DNA from: Lentisphaerota bacterium
Lineage (GTDB): Bacteria > Verrucomicrobiota > Kiritimatiellia > RFP12 > UBA3636
Length of the DNA: 8,971 nt
Direction: 5' to 3'
Assembly (NCBI GenBank): GCA_022837245.1
Contig: JALHHX010000085.1
Span: 1-8,971 of the forward strand
The notes below the pieces were generated by a model. It was not told the origin of the DNA. It was given only the letters and a program-made list of their open reading frames with translations, and ran no database searches. This document shows positions 1 to 6,163 of this stretch, piece by piece; position 1 is the first letter of the stretch, and each line of letters begins with the position of its first letter. The position numbers were made by a program, and so were the translations under genes.

Positions 1-1224
1 CGTTTCGCGCAAAGACCTGCAATCGAGCTCCGTGTGAACATAGTCGCTTACCATGCGCCTCGCCTCGCGGATGTAGAGCTGGCGCGGCCAGTTGCCGCTG
101 TCCAGGAACTCGTCTTTGGCCGGCCCCCAGCGCAGCACCTTCTCGCGCAAGGTTGGCGGCACGCGTGGATCGTTCTCATATGCCAAAAACCACATTAGCC
201 CCTGCTGGTAAGTTTCATGTTCGCGTATGATCCGCTCGCGCTCGGCATAACTTCCATCGGGATACCCGTAGTTCATGCCAATGAAATCCGTCCCGAACCC
301 GCCCCGGTTGTTCGTGTCCGTTTTGCGGTTCGGCATGGCGGTGTGCAGGGAGTAAATGTCGTCCCATTCCGGCATGGCTTCCAGATATCGAGCCAGCAAC
401 TCGTAGTGCATTGGATCGTATCCACAGGGCTTCGTGTATGCCACGCGGTTCTCTGGGAGATCAGTCAAACACATCCTATAGTTGTATGCCTGAATGCGGT
501 TGTCGCCGGAAAACTCCTCCCCCGGCCCGCCATCGTGGACGCCTTGAAGCAGCCCGCTGGAGGGATCGCCAGGCCTGACGTATGGATCCACATCGCGCAT
601 GAACTGGTGGTATATCGCTTTTCCCGTCTGGACGCCGTTCAGCGTCTCGCCATACTTCGAGTCCGCCTCCCGCCCCACATGGTATTCCACACCCGCAAGC
701 GCCATCAAATCGCCCTCGTATGTGGCGTCTATGAAAACACCTCCCTCGAAGACGCGCCCCGACTCCATCACTATCGCCTTGATGCGGCCGTCCTTCATTT
801 TGATGCCGCCCGAGCCGCGGTCCAGCCTCTCGCCGAACACAACGTCCACACCGGCTTCAGAGATCATGTCGTTGAAAATTTTCGTGGCTACCTTGGGCTC
901 GAATCTGAACAGCGCATCGCCCTCAGGATCGAAAGGCTTGAATTCTTCCTTCTTCTGCCAATTCCATGAGGCGTCGTCGTCGTAATGTTTTTTGACTCGG
1001 CGGTAGAACTCACGCGAGATCCCGCCGATTACCGACTTGTCGCCGGAATCCGTCGCGCCGAGCCCGCCGGTTGTAAGCCCGCCAAGAAAGAGCGTAGACT
1101 CGATGACGACGACACTCCTGCCCATACGCGCCGCCTGAACACCAGCCACTACCCCGGCACTTGTTCCTCCGTAAACAACGACATCTCTGCGCACCATTTT
1201 AACTTCGCCATCCGATCCATTCAT
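1..1224 (-). CDS. FAD-dependent oxidoreductase, FAD_oxidored (PF12831-like) family, C-terminus cut by window edge
   Basis: The minus-strand frame is open from ATG at 1224 to base 1 (408 residues, no stop), so the 3' end lies outside. An in-frame TGA two codons upstream fixes the longest possible start. GAGGG sits nine bases before it; an alternative ATG is at 1197. Residues 15-42 form a Rossmann dinucleotide-binding fold with GGTSAG as the glycine-rich loop and Glu42 ending the second strand. GGLTTGGLGATDSG follows at 48-61, and FIDATYEGDLMALAGV lies at about 164-179. That last motif is typical of the large FAD-dependent oxidoreductases common in planctomycete- and lentisphaera-type genomes, often annotated near xanthan lyase-like proteins. 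The family binds FAD non-covalently, but the substrate is usually unknown and cannot be read here. No signal peptide is evident. The gene is divergent from the aminomutase gene and appears to be ordinary chromosomal flank. Confidence 0.88.
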   Translation of the reverse strand, partial: MNGSDGEVKMVRRDVVVYGGTSAGVVAGVQAARMGRSVVVIESTLFLGGLTTGGLGATDSGDKSVIGGISREFYRRVKKHYDDDASWNWQKKEEFKPFDPEGDALFRFEPKVATKIFNDMISEAGVDVVFGERLDRGSGGIKMKDGRIKAIVMESGRVFEGGVFIDATYEGDLMALAGVEYHVGREADSKYGETLNGVQTGKAIYHQFMRDVDPYVRPGDPSSGLLQGVHDGGPGEEFSGDNRIQAYNYRMCLTDLPENRVAYTKPCGYDPMHYELLARYLEAMPEWDDIYSLHTAMPNRKTDTNNRGGFGTDFIGMNYGYPDGSYAERERIIREHETYQQGLMWFLAYENDPRVPPTLREKVLRWGPAKDEFLDSGNWPRQLYIREARRMVSDYVHTELDCRSLRET

Positions 1225-1243
1225 TTTTCACAGCCCTCAACAA

Positions 1244-1280
1244 GCAAAATACCATCGTTTAGCAGTTCGCAATATACCAT
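1244..1280. repeat. Pair of 12-base direct repeats upstream of the oxidoreductase gene
   Basis: On the plus strand GCAAAATACCAT (1244-1255) and GCAATATACCAT (1269-1280) differ at one base and are 25 bases apart. They lie 20 and 45 bases upstream of the minus-strand start at 1224, where a promoter or operator would be expected. On the minus strand the copies contain TATATT and TATTTT, so each could be a -10-like box or half of a regulator site. This is read directly from sequence; any regulatory role is inference. Confidence 0.3.
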
Positions 1281-1299
1281 TTCACGTTCACCATGAAAA

Positions 1300-1495
1300 G
1301 CCTTTAGAACAGGCAAGCGTTGAAGACGTTGAGGACGTGGCTGTCACTGGAACGATAGAGGTCAAAGCGGCGTCGCGCTGCGCTTGCCACCGCACGCCAG
1401 AGCCCTTGCTGCGGGCGGCTCCGCGGCGCGTCGCCCTCCGGTGCCATTTATGCGCTTCGGGCTGGATGGCGGCAGGCCTCTTCCGCCGCACGTGA
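1300..1495. repeat. GC-rich, possibly interspersed extragenic repeat
   Basis: A sharply bounded GC-rich block sits in an otherwise AT-rich intergenic region. It opens with an imperfect 9-base tandem (CGTTGAAGA, CGTTGAGGA, CGTGG...) at about 1317-1342. It continues through a C- and G-rich core at about 1365-1445 and ends near a short inverted repeat, GGCGG...CCGCC, at about 1467-1486. One frame opens with VEDVEDV and all frames are low-complexity Ala/Arg/Cys-rich, so I do not believe it codes. It resembles extragenic repeats I associate with Kiritimatiellota/Lentisphaerota-type genomes, but that is recollection and no second copy exists in this window. Confidence 0.3.
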
Positions 1496-1660
1496 TCCCT
1501 CGTACGAAAATACGAGTTATAGGATTATTTAGTCTCGTGGTTTTTCCAACCAGTCAATGATCGCGTGGTTTGGTGGGTACAATGCAGATTACATATTATT
1601 TACTAGTCACCAGTATTTTGATACTCTTTGGACGCGTAAACACGAACAAACTGGCGGAAT

Positions 1661-1665
1661 AAGGA
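1661..1665 (+). promoter_or_regulatory. Ribosome binding site that decides a TTG start for the aminomutase
   Basis: AAGGA at 1661-1665 stands nine bases before TTG at 1675, which is good Shine-Dalgarno spacing. A second AAGGA at 1668-1672 is only two bases from TTG and too close to act on it. It is 23 bases from the first in-frame ATG at 1696, which is too far. TTG at 1675 is therefore the better start. Confidence 0.55.
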
Positions 1666-1674
1666 ATAAGGATT

Positions 1675-2766
1675 TTGGCGGATAAAATATTAGCAATGGG
1701 TGGCACCGAAGACTGGCGCGATCAAATGAAGGGACGGATAATGTCGCTGGACGACCTCAAAGAGCGCATGTTCCCCGAAATGGTCATCACCGAAGAGATG
1801 CGCGCCGCTGAAAGGGTCTTTCCCGTTTCCACCACGTCGTATTATGCGTCGCTCGTCAAAACGCCAGATTTTCAAGACCCCGTTTTCGCGCAGATAGTCC
1901 CGCGCGGCGATGAACTACGTACTCCTCCTTGGCTAGTGGAAGATCCGTTGCTGGAAAAAACTTTCTCACCAGTCCCCCGCCTCGTACACCGCTATCCTGA
2001 TCGAGCACTCATAGTTGCCACCTCCGCTTGCGCTTCGCGCTGCCGGCACTGCACCCGCAAGAGAGTCTCCGCCTCCACACAGGAATCCGCAATCTCATCC
2101 TCGGAGCTTCAAGCCTGCTGTGATTATCTCAGGAAAAATCCGGCCATTGACGACATCCTCATCTCAGGCGGCGACCCTCTGACGTTATCAGACGAAGCCG
2201 TTGCAAAAATTCTATCCCCCATCGTCTCGGTGCCTTCGGTCAAGGTCGTGCGCATCGCCACGCGCACTCTCGTCAACATGCCGATGCGTTTCACCGACAA
2301 TCTAGTCGCCATCCTGCGCCGTGGCAAACCAGTTTACGTCAACTCACATTTCAACCATCCGGTGGAGGTTACGCCAGCCGCGATCGCCGCTGCATCCAAG
2401 CTCACCGACGCGGGCATCCCGGTCGCCAGCCAGACAGTCCTGCTACGCGGAATCAATGACACTCCGCAGATCATCGAAGAGTTGTGCAGAAAACTCTTCC
2501 ACAACCGCATACGGCCCTACTATCTGTTTCAGTGTGATCTTGTGTACGGCATCGAACACCTGCGCACGCCTCTTGCCACAGGCCTAGAGATCATGAAGCA
2601 CTTGCGCGGACGCCTCAGCGGGATGGCCATACCCAACTTCGCCGTTGACACTCCTGGCAACGGAGGCAAAATCGAGCTTCTGCCGCAAGGCATCCTGCGC
2701 CGCGAAGGCAACTCCACAATCCTCGTCAACTCCCGCGGAATTGAAGTGACGTACCCTGATCCGTGA
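1675..2766 (+). CDS. kamA: Lysine 2,3-aminomutase family radical SAM protein (KamA/EpmB type)
   Basis: Radical SAM, PLP-dependent enzyme of 363 residues that should interconvert L-alpha-lysine and L-beta-lysine. The cluster motif is CASRCRHC, with Cys119, Cys123 and Cys126 binding the 4Fe-4S cluster. GGDPL (165-169) is the SAM-binding strand. VDTPGNGGK (324-332) carries the PLP lysine Lys332. By alignment to the clostridial enzyme, Arg128 corresponds to the carboxylate-binding Arg134. Asp288 (in QCDLVYG) and Asp325 match Asp293 and Asp330, which hold the substrate epsilon-amino group. Glutamate 2,3-aminomutases lack these aspartates, so lysine is the likely substrate. The protein ends soon after the PLP motif, without the cysteine-bearing C-terminal extension of clostridial KamA, and so resembles EpmB in length. 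Beta-lysine may serve as a compatible solute or modify elongation factor P. No epmA or efp is nearby, so the role is open. Confidence 0.93.
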   Translation: MADKILAMGGTEDWRDQMKGRIMSLDDLKERMFPEMVITEEMRAAERVFPVSTTSYYASLVKTPDFQDPVFAQIVPRGDELRTPPWLVEDPLLEKTFSPVPRLVHRYPDRALIVATSACASRCRHCTRKRVSASTQESAISSSELQACCDYLRKNPAIDDILISGGDPLTLSDEAVAKILSPIVSVPSVKVVRIATRTLVNMPMRFTDNLVAILRRGKPVYVNSHFNHPVEVTPAAIAAASKLTDAGIPVASQTVLLRGINDTPQIIEELCRKLFHNRIRPYYLFQCDLVYGIEHLRTPLATGLEIMKHLRGRLSGMAIPNFAVDTPGNGGKIELLPQGILRREGNSTILVNSRGIEVTYPDP

Positions 2767-2777
2767 ACTCATAAAAA

Positions 2778-2816
2778 TGGTGGAGGCGGGGGGAGTCGAA
2801 CCCAGTGTCCGAAAAA
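2778..2816 (-). other. tmRNA (ssrA) 3'-end fragment, putative island attachment site
   Basis: Read on the minus strand, this is TTTTTCGGACACTGGG, then the T-loop TTCGACT, a run of C, and an acceptor strand ending CGCCTCC-A-CCA, with the encoded CCA at 2780-2778. TTTCGGAC followed by a T-loop and CTCCACCA is diagnostic of bacterial tmRNA 3' ends. A tRNA is excluded because nothing about 73 bases upstream pairs with the acceptor. No tmRNA 5' end (the conserved TTCGACGG) occurs upstream. The T-stem is also broken: CTGGG faces CCCCC, giving three pairs only, as expected if the two sides come from different molecules. tmRNA 3' ends are frequent targets of tyrosine integrases, and an inserted element leaves a 3' remnant on its distal side. 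The element would extend rightward from here. No integrase is in the window. Confidence 0.7.
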
Positions 2817-3115
2817 TAGGGGAAACATTATTTTGAGATAACCCCATCTGTCGGTTTTCGGGACTGCCGCACCGCCGTTCCTCTCTATTTTTCAAGAGCC
2901 GTTTCAGTTGTTTCGCCTATTGTTTTCAAGGTTTCATGCTCCTTTCTTTCAGATGGGATTTCGGATGATTCCAGCACATCCCAAGTGAGACAACACGGCC
3001 AGCGGCCCAGAGTGTCGCCCCACGCGGCTGGTCAGACAACCTCCCAATGCCAGCCTTTGTCTGGTTTTCTTGTCAGTTTTCATGTTAGTTTTCTTGATAG
3101 TTTTGCCATGTCCCA
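2817..3115. other. Island-end non-coding stretch with one possible small coupled ORF
   Basis: About 300 bases lie between the tmRNA fragment and the last operon gene. On the minus strand, ATG at 3116-3114 overlaps the AlbA_2-gene stop as TGATG and opens a 55-codon frame ending at 2949. It begins with a Lys/Thr-rich repeat encoded by a 12-base tandem and resembles nothing I know. Translational coupling is the only support. Further down, a good AAAGGAG precedes only very short frames (14 codons from a TTG near 2924). GGGG (2819-2822) and CCCC (2842-2845) flank an inner TTAT/ATAA pairing, forming a weak bulged hairpin beside the tmRNA remnant. There is no clear terminator with a T-run and no recognisable integrase. 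Confidence 0.35.
3065..3100. repeat. Three-copy 12-base imperfect tandem repeat
   Basis: On the plus strand TTTTCTTGTCAG, TTTTCATGTTAG and TTTTCTTGATAG follow head to tail, and a fourth TTTT begins a broken copy. The array lies just past the stop of the AlbA_2 gene. It could be slipped-strand expansion, a protein- or integrase-binding array at the island end, or part of the small coupled reading frame. Confidence 0.6.
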
Positions 3116-4699
3116 TCACTTCTTCACGATCCACTTGCCGCCTTTGTCTGCACCCTCCCGGACAAGCAGTCCAACCTCCCGCAAGGCACGGACAGCCCGC
3201 CACACACTGTTTTGGGAAAGGTTGAGCACCTGGGAGAGCCTCACAAAGTCCATTTCCGGGTGTTCTGCAAGTGCCGATAACACTTTGCGGGCATTGGCGC
3301 GGAAGTCGTTTCTATAGGCACCCATTAAAACATCAAAGCCTGGAGTTACCCCCAGTTCTGAAGTTTCCACCCCCACTTCCTGGGTTTTCACCCCCACTTC
3401 CGCATTTTCCACCCCCACTTCGCGAGTTTCCACCCCCACTTCCGGCGTTTTCACCCCCAGTTCCGACTCGTCTGACTCAAACTCGACTATCACCTTGGTG
3501 CGGTCGGGTTCGTAGGACTCGATGATGGACGGTTCGGCGAACTTCTCTTTCTCCCAGACACCATACAGGCTTGACAGCCCCATGCCGGAACGCTCGCCGA
3601 TGCGCACCAGCGAGAAGATGTTGAATATCTTTCCGTTTCGCGCGTCGCTCGTGCCGCCGGCGATGGCTACGGACTTGCTCATGCGCAGCGTCCCCGGATT
3701 CGACACCTCCAGCCGCTTGGGGTACTTGTCGATCACGATGCCCCTCCGCCCGTGGTAATCCGCATGGATGAGCGCGTTCGCCAACACTTCGCGCAGAGCC
3801 TTGTGGACAGGCGTATCATCATCCCGCGTCACGTTGTCCGACGCAATCTTGAACGGCACCTTCACCCCCGCCGTGATTGACTGATTGATGCGGAAGAAGA
3901 AGTCGAAGATGTTGCCGCTCCAGTTGGCGTCGCCCGAACACACGCGATCCGTCCAGCGGACGTCCGGCGAGAGATGTTCGCGGTAGTCGAGGAAGAAGTA
4001 CGGCAGAACATTCGTAATCTCGTTGAAGTCGCCGAAGCAGACAAGCCCCGCGAGCGTGGGATGCACCTTGCCGTCGCGCCCGCGAGCCGCCGCGCCGATC
4101 TTCATCAAGAAGCCGTCATCGGCCAACCCACTCCAGACGTGACCGGGGCGCAACTGGCTGAAGTACATCCGATACCGGCGGATGGAATCGGCGTCGAGGT
4201 CGGCAATCGTCAGTTCGTCAAGGACGCAGTTGTCCGCTGTCTCCGCGCACTTGTCGCGGATCATGCCCTCGACCGTCTCACGCGAGCAATGGTAGTCGCC
4301 CTCGCCGTTTCTGCGGTACGTTCCTTTGAACACGTCCGCACCGACAAAGACCGGGCGGACAGTGCGCTCCGCGCGCGGGACTTCGACAACAACGAGCTGT
4401 TTGCCGTCAACCTCGATGGGATAAACAGACTCGTTGAACAGGACATTCGCGCTGATCTTCTCGGCGTTGTTAACCGCGTTCCAGATGTCAGCCACCGTTT
4501 TCTCTACATCCGGCAATCCCTCGACCTCGCGCTTGCCGTCCTTTTCGCGGATGCCAAGGATGATGGTTCCGCCGTCCGTGTTGGCGAACGCGCTGTACGA
4601 TGGCCAGAAGTCGGCGGGGACGCCGCCTCTCGCCCGCTTGAACTCGACGGCGGCATTCTCGCTCTTTGCCACAAGCTTCTTGATCTCTTCGCTCTTCAT
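3116..4699 (-). CDS. Schlafen AlbA_2 / GHKL-ATPase / winged-helix protein (COG2865-like)
   Basis: A 527-residue protein with the layout of COG2865 predicted transcriptional regulators, sometimes called RecG-like ATP-binding proteins. Residues about 12-140 are an AlbA_2 (Schlafen-type nucleic-acid-binding) domain, with AAVEFKRARGG and SAFANTDGGTIILGI as its signature. A GHKL-type ATP-binding region (HATPase_c_4-like) follows at about 295-400, with an N-box-like REVLANALIHADYH (303-316) and a glycine-rich ERSGMGL (369-375). Six heptapeptide repeats follow (413-454). The C-terminus (about 465-525) looks like a winged helix: LSQVLNLSQNSVWRAVRALR, then a GLLVREGADKGGKW wing. GAGGAG stands five bases before the ATG, and the start overlaps the RapZ-like stop as ATGA, so translation is coupled. 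As the last operon gene it may regulate or sense for the system. It is also common as a solitary accessory gene, so its role here is inferred. Confidence 0.9.
   Translation of the reverse strand: MKSEEIKKLVAKSENAAVEFKRARGGVPADFWPSYSAFANTDGGTIILGIREKDGKREVEGLPDVEKTVADIWNAVNNAEKISANVLFNESVYPIEVDGKQLVVVEVPRAERTVRPVFVGADVFKGTYRRNGEGDYHCSRETVEGMIRDKCAETADNCVLDELTIADLDADSIRRYRMYFSQLRPGHVWSGLADDGFLMKIGAAARGRDGKVHPTLAGLVCFGDFNEITNVLPYFFLDYREHLSPDVRWTDRVCSGDANWSGNIFDFFFRINQSITAGVKVPFKIASDNVTRDDDTPVHKALREVLANALIHADYHGRRGIVIDKYPKRLEVSNPGTLRMSKSVAIAGGTSDARNGKIFNIFSLVRIGERSGMGLSSLYGVWEKEKFAEPSIIESYEPDRTKVIVEFESDESELGVKTPEVGVETREVGVENAEVGVKTQEVGVETSELGVTPGFDVLMGAYRNDFRANARKVLSALAEHPEMDFVRLSQVLNLSQNSVWRAVRALREVGLLVREGADKGGKWIVKK
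3338..3463 (-). repeat. Six-copy 21-base in-frame tandem repeat coding for heptads
   Basis: Six 21-base units inside the AlbA_2 gene encode E(V/L)GV followed by three variable residues: ELGVKTP, EVGVETR, EVGVENA, EVGVKTQ, EVGVETS and ELGVTPG. On the plus strand they appear as repeated CACCCCCACTTC-like units. Similar GV-rich heptads act as a linker between the ATPase and the winged helix in COG2865 proteins. Near-identical tandem units can gain or lose copies without frameshift, so linker length may vary between strains. Confidence 0.9.
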
Positions 4700-5142
4700 C
4701 TCAACTCCTCTTGGAAGATTATATCACGATTCTCCTTGGCGTGGTTGGTCGTCCAGTATTGTTTCGCTGTATGGGAGACTTCAATTTCAACACCATCGAT
4801 GCCCGCCAATCGCTCCGCCATGCGCTCGGCGAAATACACGGAGCGGTGCTGCCCACCAGTGCAGCCGAAGGCAACTTGAAGATGGTCGCGGCCATCGCGC
4901 TTGTACTGTTCGATAGACTGGCGGACAAGCGTCTCGGTCGCTTCAAGGAACGGCTCGACCGTCTCCGGGAATCGGGCGAAGAAGTCAACTACGGGTTTGT
5001 CACGCCCCGTATAGCCGCGCAAGGATTCATCCCAGAAAGGATTAGGCATCGCCCGACAGTCAAAGACAAAGCCGCCGCCATTCCCGGTCGGATCGTCCGG
5101 GATTCCGCGTTTGAACGAGAATGATATGACGGTGACTTTCAT
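4696..5142 (-). CDS. Stand-alone RapZ C-terminal domain protein
   Basis: This 148-residue protein matches only the C-terminal domain of RapZ/YvcJ proteins. Its conserved blocks appear in order: SFSFKRGIP (7-15), VFDCRAMPNPF (26-36), LRGYTGRDKPV (41-51) and the diagnostic GCTGGQHRSVYFAE (93-106). Full RapZ is about 284 residues and has an N-terminal P-loop domain, which is absent here; there is no Walker A motif. In Escherichia coli the C-terminal domain binds glucosamine-6-phosphate and the small RNA GlmZ and delivers it to RNase E. Here only a small-ligand- or RNA-binding role can be inferred. Residues 128-148 (QYWTTNHAKENRD...) extend past the domain core. The start lies five bases after the preceding stop with only a weak GGAA, and its stop overlaps the AlbA_2 start as ATGA, so the two genes are probably translated as a pair. 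Confidence 0.9.
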   Translation of the reverse strand: MKVTVISFSFKRGIPDDPTGNGGGFVFDCRAMPNPFWDESLRGYTGRDKPVVDFFARFPETVEPFLEATETLVRQSIEQYKRDGRDHLQVAFGCTGGQHRSVYFAERMAERLAGIDGVEIEVSHTAKQYWTTNHAKENRDIIFQEELR

Positions 5143-5147
5143 GAAAA

Positions 5148-6122
5148 TTATTCCGTGGTCAGCAATTCATCACCCATTGATTCGCCGTTCTCGGTCTTCT
5201 CCCGAATGCTCTCACGGAGCTTCAAGTACTCCCGCCGCTCTTCGTCGACTTCCTCATACGATCTGATAAGATGATGACAAACAAGTCCAGCATCCTTGAA
5301 CAATCGCCTTTGATTGGGGGCAAGATTTGATGTAGCATCACCGTATAGTGCGTGTGTCGCAGGCAGAACGTCCTCGTAGCCTTTTACCATCATAACATCG
5401 GCAATTGCCCATGTGCCTTTATCTGAATCATTGAATCTGCTAAATTCTCCATCATGGAGAAACCCAGATTGTTCATTTCTTACCCAAAGGACGGCCATCG
5501 AACCTCGCAAACCAAGTTCAGGGTTGATGCGCTGCACATTCGTTCCGTCTTTGAGGGGGCCATTCGGTTCATCATCGGACATCATTGACGGAACGACCAC
5601 TACGCTTTCAGCACCCATCATCGACTTGCCGTAGTCATAAACCGTCACGGTCTTTGCCTCGTAGTTCATCCCGGCACCAGAGCCTCTAATGTCATACTTG
5701 TCGACATATCGAATGAAATCAGACGCTATGTCAAATTTGTAATCGCGCATGAAACGAACCGTTGCAACCTCACAAATTTTTTGTATCCAATTGTCGTCTG
5801 AATCAGCATCTTCCTCTACCCCTGTCCTAAAGAACTCGAAACGGCGGCAATTAGACATCTTGTGTTCAAGGAGATTATAAATGAGTTCTCCCGCAAAGCG
5901 ATACGAATTGCCACCAACTCGCACCTTCATGTGATGTGTTTCCATCAGAAGAAACTCGCTCAATTCTGAGAACAAAGCTCCGTGGCTAAAGTTCCCCTTG
6001 CCGAAATCTGTTACAACAAGGATTGTCTCGTCCGTGTCAATGGATTTAAGAAAGTCCATGACATGACGAGGTAGCGTCGTGTACTCGTTTGTGGATGAGT
6101 CTGTCGAAGAGTCAATAGGCAT
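5148..6122 (-). CDS. Uncharacterised operon protein
   Basis: I do not recognise this protein. From ATG at 6122 it has 324 residues. That start has AAAGGAA seven bases upstream. The longer frame from ATG at 6167 (339 residues) would overlap the desulfurase stop as ATGA but has only a weak ribosome site and adds 15 unconserved-looking residues. The protein starts with a Ser/Thr-rich stretch, then a mixed alpha/beta-looking region (DETILVVTDFGKGNFSHGAL, then MKVRVGGNSYRFAGELIYNL). An acidic loop EEDADSDD and a Val-rich strand ESVVVVPSMM follow. It ends in a charged, helical tail rich in Glu and Arg. No membrane segment, signal peptide, zinc site or Walker motif is visible, so it is probably cytoplasmic. 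Its place between a cysteine desulfurase and a RapZ-like gene suggests a core or acceptor component, but this is inference only. Confidence 0.8.
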   Translation of the reverse strand: MPIDSSTDSSTNEYTTLPRHVMDFLKSIDTDETILVVTDFGKGNFSHGALFSELSEFLLMETHHMKVRVGGNSYRFAGELIYNLLEHKMSNCRRFEFFRTGVEEDADSDDNWIQKICEVATVRFMRDYKFDIASDFIRYVDKYDIRGSGAGMNYEAKTVTVYDYGKSMMGAESVVVVPSMMSDDEPNGPLKDGTNVQRINPELGLRGSMAVLWVRNEQSGFLHDGEFSRFNDSDKGTWAIADVMMVKGYEDVLPATHALYGDATSNLAPNQRRLFKDAGLVCHHLIRSYEEVDEERREYLKLRESIREKTENGESMGDELLTTE

Positions 6123-6128
6123 ATGTAA

Positions 6129-6135
6129 TTCCTTT
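6129..6135 (-). promoter_or_regulatory. Ribosome binding site favouring the 6122 start
   Basis: AAAGGAA on the minus strand, inside a nine-base AGAAAGGAA, is separated by about seven bases from ATG at 6122-6120. No comparable site precedes the upstream in-frame ATG at 6167, so the shorter start of the uncharacterised protein is preferred. Confidence 0.6.
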
Positions 6136-6163
6136 CTACAAACGGTCGTATGTGACCCTTTGC

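Larger units (their letters stand above)
1225..1674. other. Divergent intergenic region between oxidoreductase and aminomutase genes
   Basis: This 450-base gap has no convincing gene. Bases 1225-1290 are AT-rich and hold the oxidoreductase leader, including a 12-base direct repeat pair. Bases about 1300-1495 are a GC-rich repeat-like block. Bases 1500-1674 are AT-rich again and must carry the aminomutase promoter. A weak candidate there is TTGGTG (1570-1575), an 18-base spacer, and TATTAT (1594-1599). The -10 box matches five of six consensus bases, but the -35 box only three, so this promoter is a guess. The octamer CGTGGTTT occurs twice (1536-1543 and 1564-1571), just upstream of and overlapping that candidate. 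Confidence 0.5.

Noticed and set aside
217..969. A 250-codon plus-strand reading frame
   Set aside because: It is antisense to the FAD-dependent oxidoreductase, which has a full Rossmann motif and family signatures on the minus strand.
1288..1491. A 67-codon minus-strand reading frame
   Set aside because: It lies in the GC-rich repeat-like block, is low-complexity Ala/Arg/Ser/Thr, and has no ribosome site.
2778..2851. A tRNA gene ending at 2778
   Set aside because: Nothing about 73 bases upstream of the CCA pairs with the CGCCTCC acceptor strand, and no anticodon arm can be formed.
2584..2895. A 103-codon minus-strand reading frame running through the tmRNA remnant
   Set aside because: It crosses the tmRNA 3' end and runs antisense into the aminomutase gene. 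It has no recognisable motif and no ATG start.
2778..3025. A complete, divergent tmRNA gene on the minus strand
   Set aside because: A GGGGCGACACTCTGG stretch near 3008-3020 could partly pair with the acceptor. However, the conserved TTCGACGG of tmRNA 5' ends, a credible tag frame and the matching long helix are all absent, and the length (about 245 bases) is short.
3338..3463. CRISPR-like array
   Set aside because: The 21-base units are directly abutting and in frame inside a gene, with no spacers, so they are coding tandem repeats.
3974..4879. A 301-codon plus-strand reading frame
   Set aside because: It is the antisense shadow of the AlbA_2 and RapZ-like genes, whose minus-strand products have clear domain motifs.
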